Assembly (NCBI GenBank): GCA_022828595.1
Contig: JAKGHH010000002.1
Coordinates: 72,450,383-72,514,382, forward strand
From: Nelumbo lutea
Lineage: Eukaryota > Streptophyta > Magnoliopsida > Proteales > Nelumbonaceae
Reading direction: 5' to 3'
DNA length: 64,000 nt
Positions 34,101 to 43,389 of this stretch are shown here, piece after piece. A program made the translations under genes and the position numbers. Each line of letters opens with the position of its first letter. The first letter of the stretch is position 1. The notes beneath the pieces are model-generated. The model was not told the DNA's origin. It made no database searches and saw only the letters and a list, made by a program, of their open reading frames with translations.

Positions 34101-36780
34101 GAAGAAGGCAACTTCTGTCAAGATTCACGAACTGGTTTCTGCTATAGTATTGAAGTCAAGGACACCTTTCTTCCACCATGGATTATTTCTGGCATATGTG
34201 CTGCCATGGGCTCTGAAGGAAGAAGTTTTGAGGCCAGGTGTGCTGAATTCTCTCTCCCCATAACATATAAGATTTGGAGAACATGTATCACCTTGGTGAC
34301 TTGTTTGTGTGAGGATGTTCTGTTTGGTGCCAAAGGACTCATAGCTGTTGTCCAGGACAGAACAATGTGCCATGTGATAAGTTACCTTTCTGAGCTTTTA
34401 AGAGTTCTATACAACTTTCCTCTCCCATCCATGTATCTGTCAGGAACAAATAATTGTGGTCATGTTTGAAGATTTTTTCCTAGTAAATCTCATGGTGGGA
34501 CCCATCGAATAGCTGGTCTATATGTTCTGAAGTGGAACTAATGGCAAGTTATGGGCAACAGAGCACACTATGAGTTACTCAGTGATTTAAAAGGCACATT
34601 TTAGGGTATGTGCCTTGCCTAGTTCCCAGGTGCAGCACTTTCAAAAGGCTCATGCTTGGTGTGCCTAGGCGTGTGCCTGGTATGCCTTGTGCTTGAGTCT
34701 AGGCGTGCGCCTTTTGAAAATTTGTGTGCTTTTTTCTGTTTTTTTAATGCTTAGCAGTTGGGCCTGGGGTTCTACCCTTGGACCCTCGGCCAAGCCCCTT
34801 GAGGCAGCCCAAAGAAGTTCATATCAGGATCTTAAATTCTTAATCCTTATTAGCAAATATGGGCTTGCCCCTTGAGGCAATGTTGTTCATTCCTTCATCC
34901 TAATAAAAGATATTTTTAAAAGACACTTAAAGTTGTAAAAAACATTTTTTTATAGGGATTAAGAATTTAAGACCCTGATATGGACTTCTTTGGGCTTGCC
35001 TTGAAGGGCTTGGCACAAAGGTTGCTCGTAGAATCGGGACTGCGTAATGTTTAACATCACATTAGCAAATTGAAGTAATGCAATCGGGAAAAAAATAAAG
35101 AGATCAAGAGTTTACATGCTTGAATATGCTTTATATGTTTATAAAAAAATATGCTTTATATGTTATGCTTGATTTTATTTTTAAGTATTCATTTTAAATA
35201 TGTTTTACATGTTATATTTATGTATTTTAATTTGAGATAATAGGTTTTTTAACATTTATTTTAAAGCTTAAGTCTATATTTTTAATTAATATTGTGTTTA
35301 CTATTTTTAATATTTTGCATTGTTTTTGAAAATTTTGGCATTTTTTGAAAAATTTACCATTTTTTTTCATCTTTGTGCCTTGCTTCAAAAGGGTGCATGC
35401 CTGGCAGCTTGCCTTGCACTTTGGGTGCAATATGGCCCTTGCGCTTTTAAAACACTAGAATTACTGTAACCCTAGATATAAACTGTTGCATTATTTGCAC
35501 AAATTGCTTGTTTTAAATTACCACTCAAGTTTTTTTTTCTCTTATTTAGTTAGAGTACATTATTTTTCTTACATTTTTTGGTGCATTAAATTACTTGAAA
35601 AAATAGTTGGGCTATCTAGAAAGAATTCACTGATGGGTGCCTTGTTTACTTATCTAATTTGGATGCCAGGTTGTTTAGGTTGTCTAAGTATGCTGCATGT
35701 TATGGGGTAGTAGCTCATCCTTGGGGTCTTAGGAGCCATGAATTTAACAGTGATTTTACAATTGTAAATAGTGGTTCTGTAATGGCACAAGGCTATAGTT
35801 TGTAGTTGCATAATGTAAATAATGTTATTAGAAATGTCGTCTTCTTTGACCTATTGTTTTAAGAATCTTATAATACTTTAAGAATTCTGGTCATATTTGA
35901 CTATTTTTTTTCTTTAGCTTGTTTGTTTATATAATAAAATGTAAATGATGAATAATAGAAGAATTAAAAAGAATCTAATTATGTATATCCCTACTACCAT
36001 TTATCTATGGATAATGGTCAAATCTGGTCACCATTATCTCTGTTATTTTCTTTTGTGTCAGATTGTAAAAGATAAGAAACTCATTTTGTATGTTTTGTGT
36101 GCACTCATGAAAGCATGTATGATATGGGTTAACAAATTGGTTGTTTATTTTAAGATCATAGGTTGGGCAGCAATTTTTGAAGGTTAAATTACTTTGCATA
36201 CCTGAAAAGCTATTCCCTTCTATTGTGCTGAGACAATACAAGGTCAAGGTTTTGCCTAAGCACACACTGGGACACCTTGGATTCTGGGGCCTTTCTCCCG
36301 GAATTTGTCAGACCAATAAAGTTTCTTAGGAGCTTCTGCTTCCACAGCGTAGATTGACTTGTTACTTGTTTTGGAAATAAGTATTTAGATTTTACTAATC
36401 ATTTTCTGGTAAGAATATTGGGTGGGACAAGTTAATGGAAATGATTTTGACTAAAAGGAATCTAATGCGTATTTATTATGAAATATTATTTGAACCCCTC
36501 TGGCCCCTGATATAATGACAATTTTCATCTATAGTGTTTCTTATTTAACCTTTGGTGATTTTGCAGCTTTACAACTGAGGCCATTTCTATTGGCTTGAAT
36601 GTTGCACTTGATACTGGCTGCCAGAAAACTGATACTAAAACAGAGGCATGTAAAAGCTTGCCAGAAAGCAATACCTTCAATGTTCCAGAAGCTGTTGTTG
36701 CTCCTTGTTTGCAATCTGCTTCATTAAGAGGGCTGAAATACTGCAATGGTTCTTATACAGCTTCACTTTTGCCTTTATAA
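22114..36780 (+). CDS. DONSON: DONSON-family protein (downstream neighbor of SON homolog), 14 coding exons
   Basis: Predicted exons: 22114-22233, 24487-24560, 24633-24777, 24919-25007, 25088-25265, 25356-25540, 28815-29020, 29111-29209, 30873-30994, 32328-32429, 32767-32876, 33198-33285, 34044-34237, 36567-36780. All junctions are GT-AG and keep one open frame of 1926 nt, 641 aa, ending TAA. Family hallmarks: N-terminal AMKRKTPSELRGEQLKR; SWVYPQSSLPPLIISAL from residue 309; LAWEDSFQSLYYMLRRRICD; CTSQFVVMFTGADYPGRT; GLYDFLLNYRSILSSLTGLDVPLLYSP; the C-terminal VKDTFLPPWIISGICAAMGS. In animals DONSON is a replisome factor that helps load the CMG helicase and protects forks; a similar nuclear replication role in plants is inferred. 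The poorly conserved N-terminal third is typical. Introns 1, 6, 8, 11 and 13 are enlarged by transposons. A nearby in-frame ATG (22120) is an alternative start (MAKVAV). The exon 7/8 junction may vary by one codon. Confidence 0.92.
22481..23194. mobile_element. Non-autonomous hAT-like element in DONSON intron 1
   Basis: CATAGTTGTCAAGGCA at the left end is matched by TGCCTTGACAACTATG at the right (16 bp, perfect). The flanks CACACTGT (22473-22480) and CACACTAA (23195-23202) agree at 6 of 8 positions, fitting an aged 8-bp target duplication. The interior is AT-rich, with CTAGGCA-type words near the left end. No transposase is encoded. Confidence 0.75.
24253..24452. repeat. Tandem duplication, period 100 bp, just before DONSON exon 2
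   Basis: Two copies begin ACCATTCCTTTTATGGATTA at 24253 and 24353 and are nearly identical. The second copy ends 34 bp before the exon 2 acceptor, so the duplication also copied likely branch-point and polypyrimidine sequence. Confidence 0.95.
25589..25752. repeat. Foldback hairpin B in DONSON intron 6
   Basis: TGGATCTCCTGCAAGCAAAA at the left pairs with TTTTGCTTGTGGGGGATTCCA at the right. The stem continues through CATCCAGC/GCTGGAT toward a short loop around 25660. The right arm carries the shared core as GGGGAGATGTTCCCAATGTG (25674-25693). It is a direct copy of hairpin C, 2.2 kb downstream in the same intron. Confidence 0.78.
25790..25920. repeat. GACTAGTC word array
   Basis: ACTAGTC, GACTAGTC and CAACTAGT recur at least eight times in both orientations within about 130 bp of intron 6. 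The word is palindromic. It looks like the motif array of a small decayed element and no ends were identified. Confidence 0.5.
26386..26505. repeat. Inverted repeat, left arm, DONSON intron 6
   Basis: This arm carries GAAGTATCCAACATGAT, CAGCCCTGTACAGGAA, CATAGCTTGTCTTTCTTT and ATCATAACTGGTTGGC. The same blocks occur in reverse orientation at 27963-28077 with scattered mismatches. The spacer is about 1.46 kb. Transcribed as part of intron 6, the two arms could pair. Confidence 0.85.
26694..26755 (+). repeat. SINE-like 3' end with (GAT)n tail
   Basis: TCAAGTAGCCAACCCCATAT followed by AGTTGGGATAAAGC and GATGATGATGATG is the familiar tail of a plant SINE class. A diverged copy occurs near 51358-51400. 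Confidence 0.5.
27781..27945. repeat. Foldback hairpin C in DONSON intron 6
   Basis: CTCCTGCAAGCAAAAACTCT at the left pairs with AGAGCTTTTGCTTGCAGGGG at the right, continuing through GCATCCAG/TTGGATTCC. The core is present in both arms: CATATTGGGAATATCTATTG (about 27827-27846), and GGGGATGTTCCCAATGTGCG in the other (27870-27889). It is a second copy of hairpin B in the same orientation and adjoins the right inverted-repeat arm at 27963. Confidence 0.78.
27963..28077. repeat. Inverted repeat, right arm, DONSON intron 6
   Basis: Reverse-complement partner of 26386-26505. GCCAACCAGCTATGATACC, AAAGAAAGACAAGCTATGG, TTCCTGTACAGGGCTG and ATCATGTTGGATACTTC are present in that order. Confidence 0.85.
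28174..28652. mobile_element. TAGGGCTGTCAAT-ended MITE in DONSON intron 6
   Basis: TAGGGCTGTCAATGGGTC at the left end and its exact reverse complement at the right give an 18-bp perfect inverted repeat. The interior is AT-rich in the middle with GGGTC/GACCC and CCCGAT words near each end. The flanks (CTTTCTAG and CTTGCAGC) give no convincing target duplication. The terminal sequence is close to that of the element at 4970-5354. Confidence 0.78.
29456..29600. repeat. GGCTCAGTCC/GGGCTA word array
   Basis: It begins AGTAGGGATGAGCAT and contains repeated GGCTCAGTCCAA, GGCTGAATC and GGCCTGGGGCTA words within intron 8. It looks like a decayed small element and no right end was found. Confidence 0.4.
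30419..30510 (+). mobile_element. tRNA-derived SINE-like fragment in intron 8
   Basis: AACTGGTGGTGGCTCAGTTT, followed at tRNA-like distance by GGGATCAAATCCC, looks like the A and B boxes of a tRNA-derived SINE head. The tail is not defined and no target duplication was identified. Confidence 0.45.
30662..30816 (+). mobile_element. Au-like SINE in DONSON intron 8
   Basis: A perfect 9-bp direct repeat TTATATGCA flanks the unit (30653-30661 and 30817-30825). The A-box-like TTGGTGTAATGGTAAG and the B-box-like GCATGTTTGAGC are correctly spaced. The tail has CCCTCCCAAGATCCGAGATA and AACATTGGGTAATGGCCTTT, as in plant Au SINEs. These are transcribed by RNA polymerase III and moved by LINE enzymes. 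Confidence 0.85.
31830..31975. repeat. Dispersed repeat with TTTTAAACC end
   Basis: The run of ATATTTCACAATC, TTTTTACAATATTTGC, CCTTATATTTTG and GACATTTTAAACC matches, in the same order, the right part of the insertion at 60857-61536. A shorter relative occurs at 37305-37325. Confidence 0.65.
32973..33149 (+). mobile_element. Au-like SINE in DONSON intron 11
   Basis: A perfect 9-bp direct repeat TTTAGACCT flanks the unit (32964-32972 and 33150-33158). The A box (CTGGTGTAATG) and B box (TGGGTTTGAGCC, about 33032-33043) are present. The tail reads CCCCTCCCAAGACCCCAGAT and ACATTGGGTTATGACCTTTT. It belongs to the same family as the copy in intron 8 but differs at many positions. Confidence 0.87.
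33545..33593. repeat. Short near-perfect hairpin in DONSON intron 12
   Basis: CATTTTCCAGTTTAAG (33545-33560) is exactly reverse-complemented at 33578-33593, with GAGC/GCTTC nearly extending the stem and a loop of about 9 nt. Confidence 0.8.
34580..35457. mobile_element. Non-autonomous hAT-like element (AGGCG family) in DONSON intron 13
   Basis: The ends are CAGTGATTTAAAAGGC and, inverted, TAGTGTTTTAAAAGCGC. The 8-bp flanks GAGTTACT (34572-34579) and GAATTACT (35458-35465) differ at one base. GTGCCTAGGCGTG-type words cluster inside the left end and TTGCTTCAAAAGG/TGCATGCC words inside the right. The AT-rich middle matches a second copy at 62849-63718 in the opposite orientation and a decayed third copy at 37730-38160. 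Confidence 0.85.
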
Positions 36781-37071
36781 TGTTCTATTCTCATAGAGCA
36801 CACCTATCACAGGGGACTGGACTGCTGTATTCATTAAGTGCAGTTTTGTTTGCCTTTCTGCATTGCTGCCTATTTTCTGCATTTGTGGCAAATCCCGTTT
36901 CTAACATAATCATGCCCATGCCCATGCGTATGTGCTAGTAGTTTTTGGTGAAAGTTATTTTACTGCAGCTAGCAATGTAATCATTTTTTTAACTATTGCA
37001 CTAATCTATATTCCATTACCATCAAATTATGCTAACCTTGTTTCTTGGACCTGCAACTAATCAAAATTCTA

Positions 37072-37255
37072 GGGGCATTTTCAAGTTCAAAGTGTCAACA
37101 GTTCAGAAAAGTGGTCTAAAACTTTTTTAGAAGAAAAGTTCAATAATTGCGGACCCTAAGTTCCCTTGCAAAAGAACATTGGAGAATTAGTTAACTTCCC
37201 TGTTGATCAACTTTCTCCCTGTTGACACTTTGAACTTGAAATAAAAGTATCCCTT
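37072..37255. mobile_element. MITE just downstream of DONSON
   Basis: TTTCAAGTTCAAAGTG and the next seven bases at 37079-37101 are exactly reverse-complemented at 37219-37241, a 23-bp perfect inverted repeat. Weaker pairing extends outward to GGGGCA and AGTATCCC. The core also has CTTTTCTAAA-type palindromic words. It lies about 300 bp past the stop codon and could be inside the 3' untranslated region or just beyond it. Confidence 0.8.
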
Positions 37256-37304
37256 GCTTGAAATGTATGAACCACAATTTTTGTGTGCATCATGCCTATT
37301 GTGA

Positions 37305-37560
37305 TATTTTAAACCTTGGTTCCAGTGAGTAGCCAATACATGGAATGCATGGAAAATGGGGGCAAGGTTCTAAATATCAATATAGGGTCGGGCGTATTGG
37401 CCTGTATCGGTGCTTTTTTATGTTTTATTTTATTTTTTTCAAAACTGGTTTAGAGGGGTTGGTTTAAGTCCTGGCTACCCTCTGAACCATGACCTGACTT
37501 GATACACTCCCTGTATCAGGAAGGCCCCAATATTTGATGAACATTTGATAATGGGGTATT
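37305..37560. repeat. Fragment of dispersed TTTTAAACCTTGG repeat with TATCGG words
   Basis: It starts with ATATTTTAAACCTTGGTTCC and contains GGGTCGGGCGTATTGGCCTG and GTATCGG words. It shares its first block with the ends of the repeats at 31830-31975 and 60857-61536. Confidence 0.4.
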
Positions 37561-37729
37561 GATTTATTTTTGTTGATACTGAAGTATATTTGTATATCAC
37601 GTGTAGGACTCAAATTGTAAAACGAAAAATAATATTGCAAGAAATGACTTTGATCTTCAAAAAATTAAATTCTTAATGGCATCTTTGGATCTATTTTTCT
37701 AGTGTTTTCTCATCCTTTATACATTTTAT

Positions 37730-38160
37730 TTTTTAGTTTGGATAACTAAAACTACAAAACTTTAAGATCCTAACATGGATTTATTTGAATTTGTCTTGGT
37801 ACAAAAGGTAGTTTGTAGAATTAATAATGCAAGATATATAACATCATAATAACTATTTGAAGTGAAAAAAAAAGATATTAGAAGCTTCACATGCTTGAAT
37901 TGTTGAATGCAAATATGCTTTATATGCTATGTTTGATACTATTTTTATAGTTTTACTTTGAATATGTTTTACATGTCATGCTTATGTATTTAAACTTAGT
38001 CAATAGGATTTTTAAAACATTTAATTTCTAAATTTTAAGTTTGCATTATTATATTTATTATTTTTGAATTTATTACATCTTTTTTTTTTTTTTTAAATTT
38101 TGCACCTTGCTTCAAAAACCATGGTGAGTCTAGGCTTTGAAGGTATATTCTAATGCTTGA
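37730..38160. repeat. Decayed third copy of the AGGCG hAT-like family
   Basis: It carries TAAGATCCTAACATGGA, AAATATGCTTTATATGCTAT, GAATATGTTTTACATG and CACCTTGCTTCAAAAA in the same order as the interior and right end of the element at 34580-35457. The terminal CAGTG ends are lost. Confidence 0.7.
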
Positions 38161-38923
38161 TCATCCTTAATTTATTATTCATTATTTTAGTGTTTCATGA
38201 ATTGTATTTTTAAAAGATTGGAGCTTTGGATTTACGAAGTTGAGATAACAAGTTTTGTGAACAATTTGTTAAATTTTATGCTTATAATTAAAAGCATATT
38301 TATATATATTCCTATATGTCGATTTTGATATAAAAAATATGTTAATTTTGATACATTTCCTTGTGGGGAACATTGATTAAAGCATGTGATTTTTATTATA
38401 TATATATATATATATCATCTTTAAGATTTATATTTAGTGTTTTTCTTTCCATTCTATAAATCCCCATAATTTGAGACTTGAATTACTTATATTTACTATT
38501 ATTGATGCTTTTTATGGTTTATTTGAGTTCTATAGCTATTCCGTGCATATCTTGATTTTTTGCTCATATCCATGCTAAGTGTATCCCGAGATATTTCTTA
38601 CAATTTGCCTCTGCGATACACCTTACATTTTCCATACCTTAAACTTTGTTCAATACAATCGTTTGATCCATCTCTCTAATTCATTGTTTGCCTGTTTGAA
38701 GATGGGGTGGAGGATTTTTGGCAGTAAAAGCTCAAGCAGAACTGTGATTCTATTCTTTCTACTTCAATATTTTAGCCAAAAAATAGTTTAAAAAGGACTG
38801 ATTTTGTTAAGGCTCTTATCAATTGAAGGCTTAAACTCGAAGGGAGATCCCACCTTTCAAGTTCAGACAGGTCAGAGTGAGTTTTGAATCGTAATTTCTA
38901 TCCTTTGCATTTGAACTTGTTGG
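38161..38923. other. Non-coding, AT-rich
   Basis: No gene is seen. A TA microsatellite lies at about 38395-38416. The ORF at 38579-38791 has no recognisable motif. Confidence 0.5.
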
Positions 38924-39077
38924 AACGGGGAGTTCAGATCTGCACCCCGCAGCATATTCCTGCCATGTATTGGGAACATCTCCCGATGATGATATCATCA
39001 TTTCTAATATTATCATGGAAAGAAGTTCCCAATACAGGGTGGCGATGTGCTGTGGGGCACAGATATGAATTCCCGTT
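38924..39077. repeat. Foldback hairpin D with TATTGGGAACAT core
   Basis: AACGGGGAGTTCAGATCTGC pairs with the right arm ending GATATGAATTCCCGTT. The stem includes CACCCCGCAGCA/TGCTGTGGGGC and the core TGTATTGGGAACATCTCCC (38966-38984), opposite AAGTTCCCAATACAGG (39023-39038). The loop region has GATGATGATATCATCAT, itself palindromic. Outer-arm sequence differs from hairpins A, B, C and F. Confidence 0.8.
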
Positions 39078-39308
39078 AAGGAGGGATTCCAGGCTATGGC
39101 ATTTGGCCTTGCAAGGTGCGACCCACCTGAAAAAACTCTTGAAGCAATTTTGGCCTTTCTAGACTGTCAAGGTATGCAGAGCCAATAAACCCGTATTTTG
39201 TGAAAAACATGGAAAATCAACTGGTTTTTTTTTTTTCTAATTTCAAGCTTAATAGATAAGCATAAATAAGAGGCAATATATTGCAAGTTGAAGCTAGAAG
39301 AATTGGAG

Positions 39309-39847
39309 GAGTCCGGATCTCCTGCACAGTTAATCCTTCCTGAAGATCAAATTAGAGAGTGCCATGTCATCACTCTCTCATGCATAAATTTCATATTTGC
39401 GAGTTAGAGTAACAAATTTTTCAAACATCCTCGTTGTTTTTAGGGTTAGGGTTTCTTTTTCCTATTTTGTTCAAATACAATACAAGAGAATTAAATAATC
39501 GAGGACAAGAGTTCCAATTCCAAATTCCAACTTCCGAGAATTAAACGTGAAGCTGAGATGACTCTTTGAATGAGACTGATAACCAACTGGAGTCAACAAT
39601 TGAGGCAAAATATTTAATTGACCTTTCTCTGTCAATTTTAATATATGGAAAAGTACATTGCACTACAGTGTAGAATTCTGAATTCTACTGCAATGCTACA
39701 TAATTCAAAATGACAAACACCCGCACCCTAAAACACCAATACCCACCCGTGAGGCTAAGAATTTTTAGGGTGTATTGAACAGTCATTCTCACTTTTAATA
39801 TGTAGATAGACAATAAAAGATTCAAAAGAACAGAAAATCTATTACCA
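39309..39847 (+). repeat. Left arm of the large inverted repeat
   Basis: About 540 bp, longer than its partner because of the 148-bp insertion at 39645-39792 and of an extra segment at about 39504-39600 that is absent from the right arm. Confidence 0.85.
39645..39792. mobile_element. 148-bp nested insertion with 9-bp target duplication
   Basis: TTTTAATAT occurs at 39636-39644 and again at 39793-39801. The other inverted arm has the uninterrupted site TTTTAATAC running straight into GTAGATAGACAATAAAAG, so it serves as an empty-site control. The insert contains a short palindrome (TGTAGAATTCTGAATTCTAC) and an inverted CACCCTAAAA...TTTTTAGGGTG pair. A 9-bp duplication points to a Mutator-type MITE. 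Confidence 0.82.
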
Positions 39848-41170
39848 CTCGTGCAAACTTCCCAAGTTTCCCCTCTCCAGGTACTCGTACAGTACAAACA
39901 CAAACCCCTTGTTTAAGTAGAATCCATGCATCTTTATAATGTTTCAAATTTCTGTTAGAGCAACATCTCCACCGGGAAGCTTTGCTTTAGCTTTATATAC
40001 ACTCCCTTGTCCTCACTTCTCTACACAGTATGTCTCATTGAAATTTTCAATGGCCATTACTATATCCTTGAAAGCTAATTCCCCGTCTTCTTCTTCATTA
40101 CAATATATTTCTTTGCATGTATAATGGCGGATGAAAATTCCAAACCAGATCAACTGAATTATGTTAATGACAACAAGAGGCATGGTTATCGACAATATCA
40201 GTTTCTTCTGCCCAATGCTTTTGTTCTTGTTTGTTGAACTACTACTACTACTACTTCCAAGCTGTGGTGGTATCTCTCTAGTGAGTAAATTCTGGCTGAG
40301 GTTAAGCATAGATTGTAAGGTTACTAGCTTCCCAAGCCGGAGTTGAATTGTCCCATTCAACTTGTTATCAGTGAGTTTCAGAGATATTAATCTTGATAAT
40401 TTCCAAGTTCCTCTGGTTTTGGCCCACTTAAGTTGTTCTATGACAAATCCAGAATTTGTAGAAATGACAACCTTTCTATCTCTGCTGGTATGTGCCCAAA
40501 AGACCGATTGTTACTCAAGTTTAGTTTATATAGAAGTGAATATGAACTGAAAATCCCCACAGGAATGTCTCCTTCCAGTTGATTTGAAGAGAGATGAAGC
40601 TATTGCAAATATTTCAACCTTCCAATCACCCTTGCGATTTGACTTGATATCGTGTTATCAGGACACACGGAAGAACCAGAGACTTGAACACTATCCAATT
40701 ATTTGATAAGATGCCGGACAATCGGTTATCACCCGTATATTTATTTGGGGGATGGACCCAACAAATATATTTGCACTAGTAGTGAATTATTTAAGCTGTC
40801 CTCCTCTACAAATTTGTAAAAGAAGCTCACATTCCTTAGAGATATGAGTCCAAAAATATTCAGATATACTACCAGAGAAATTGTTAGAATGAACATAGAA
40901 GTAAACTGGGTTCTTCGAATGGGTTATGGTGGGAGGAAAGTTTCCTTGCAGCTGGTTTTCACTCAGATCAAGAAGTTCTTGACTCTCCAACTTGCCTATA
41001 TCATGGGGAAGGATTCCAGTGAATTGGTTATGGAGAGGCTTATGTTGGCAAGCTGAGATAAGTTTCCTATACTGAAGGAATTGAGCCGGTAAGAAAGATG
41101 TCAGACAAAAAAGGATGGGGTTTTTATTGTTCAGTCCACCCCAAAAATCTGAGTCCCACCATACCGGTGG
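39848..41170 (-). pseudogene. LRR receptor-like kinase fragment, truncated
   Basis: On the minus strand, LRR-type sequence (about 41070-40350: NQFTGILPHDIGKLE, LLDLSENQLQGNFP, NNFSGSISEYFW, LNLSQNLLTREIPPQL) is followed by a serine run and a basic stop-transfer-flanked membrane segment (LILSITMPLVVINIIQLIWF, about 40210-40150). Next come a juxtamembrane AFKDIVMAIENFNETYCVEK and a glycine-loop relic GQGSVYKAKAKLPGGDV (about 40010-39960), then VLYEYLERGNLGSLHEW (about 39900-39850). A TGA hits the glycine loop, frames shift several times, and the catalytic and activation loops are absent. Intact relatives are plasma-membrane receptors. The fragment stops exactly where the inverted-repeat arm begins. 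Confidence 0.82.
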
Positions 41171-43389
41171 GATGAATCCTGACCATGGATCGATGCCAAA
41201 TTCACGTGCAAGATGCGATTTATAGGGGGGAGCTACTAGTAGACTAGGAGGGGGCTGTAATTTCAGATTTCTGAGGTGGAGTGCAGTCTACTTATCCCAA
41301 AAATGATTATCCATCGGAGATAAGTGTCGATTGGCAGACCAAACTACTTGTCTAAGTTAGGCAATTAAATACCATTGCAGTAGAGAAGATCCAGAATGAA
41401 GCGAAAGAAACAAATTAAACTTAAATAGGGATGAATTGGTTTATAAGATTGAAATTACAGTTGCTGATGATAAATTAATGAAAATTAGGAGGCGTTGTGA
41501 ATTGATTTGTTTTATGGTTGACAAAATTCAAGATGAATGTACTAATGATCTTGGTCCCTTGATGGAACATGATTAATCAATTTTTACCATTTTGGTTAAA
41601 GGTATAGTGGGTTGATGGGAAGTCATTGATAAGGCACTTTCCTTTTGCTTTTATTGAGTGATCAATCTTTCTCATAGTGGCATGGTCATGTGCATATAAA
41701 GGAAAAACAACCGTTAAGGGAACATTGATGAACCCAAATCAACCCTAATGGAGGAAAACATTAGATATTTATTCATCAACCAAGATCAACCTAGATTTTC
41801 CAACATTACATGGATCAGGTTTATGTTGTATTGATTGGCCAATATTCACAATAGAATGAACAATCATTTGAATACCTATTATGATTTACACAAGATAAAC
41901 GTAAATAATGATTTTCATTTTTTGCAACTTTAGACAAAATTACAATATAAATACCTCTACATCTATGAACAATTATACAACCCTCTTTATGTTTAAGCAT
42001 AAAATGAATTCTAACCATTTTGTTGAACTCCATCTATAACCACTATTAAAATATCATAATATCAGCCTAAGTGTTCAAAAAATATTCTAGTAATTGCTCC
42101 ACATGAGCCGAAATTCAAGTATCAAAGTTTAAATAAAACATCAATTTTCAAGTTTAAACAAAAAATATTTGTTCAAATATATTTGGAGGCTTGTTACTTT
42201 CTTCCTTGTTCTCAGCCCCAATAATTGCTCAACCTGAAAACCCAAAGCACTGTTAATACAATGAAGATCATATTACGAATGGAAAAACATGTATTTTGAA
42301 ATAAATATAAGAGCTGTAAACACTTAGATCCTCACATGCTTTGTATGAGAGTTAGTATGAATAAATTCCCCAAAAACAGTACCAGATAATTGTGCCTATA
42401 TAAAAAAGTGAATGGAAAACCAAAATATATGAAACCCATAAGAGAGATTAATTAAAACATGTGAATAAAAAATAAATAAATAGTGGTCCTAAACCATCCA
42501 TATGCCCCACTCACCTGTAATAATTGAGACAATGTATAATCACTATTGAAAGAATTGGGCTCTCTATACATGAAATAATTTTGTGGTTGTATCAAAAAAA
42601 TCCCCCAAAAAAATGTATAAGACATACTTTAATTACAATTATCCAAAATAGCTAATCAGTGATACAAACATTTTGCAAACCAACGTTCATTGTCATTGGA
42701 ATTGGACCAATATGTTGAGATGCAAATTCTTGTTCACTTGAATGCTTTTCATTAAACACAAAACCCAATTATAAAGACTAAAGTTGGTATAGAATAAAAA
42801 CCAAGTGAATAAAAAATGTAATATAATCGGACAACGTCATACTTGAATATGGAGAGCATTTTTTTGATTCTCATTATTTTTTCCAAACTTTGAATCCTAT
42901 AATATAAGAATTTTACTATCAAAACTAAAAACAAATTCATAATCAAATCTCAGAAATACTTGTCTAGATGAAAATGGCTCCTCAAATTCATAATCAAACT
43001 TTGAATCCTATAATATAAAAATTTTACCTTTGTCACTTTTGTCCTCTTCTTTGAGACATTAGTTATATCACCTCCAATTCTAAGTTTCTACATTGTAATA
43101 GTTTAATCAATAATAGTAAAAAAAAGTAAAATAAAAATGCATTCTATTAATGAATTTAAAAATACTTGTATGAGCTGTTGGATAGAACATTCATCATTAG
43201 TTTGCTTCTTCTTCCTTTTTGTTCTCTTTGTTATAGCCTTTTTTTAAAGCATTTTTGGGCCTTTTTGAAGAATGCGTATTGCACTCACCTTGTGTTTAAT
43301 TCCTTTGACTACTGTTGATGTGGTTCCTTCATAAATGATATTATTTCCACCAACACCCTTACATATTCCTTTAGGATTTGTAGGAGAGC
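41171..43389. other. Non-coding spacer inside the large inverted-repeat block
   Basis: AT-rich, no recognisable gene. A short duplicated phrase, CAAACTTTGAATCCTATAAT, occurs near 42888 and 42989. Confidence 0.5.

Noticed and set aside
34125..34373. Minus-strand ORFs opposite DONSON exon 13
   Set aside because: Antisense to a well-supported exon, with no recognisable domain.
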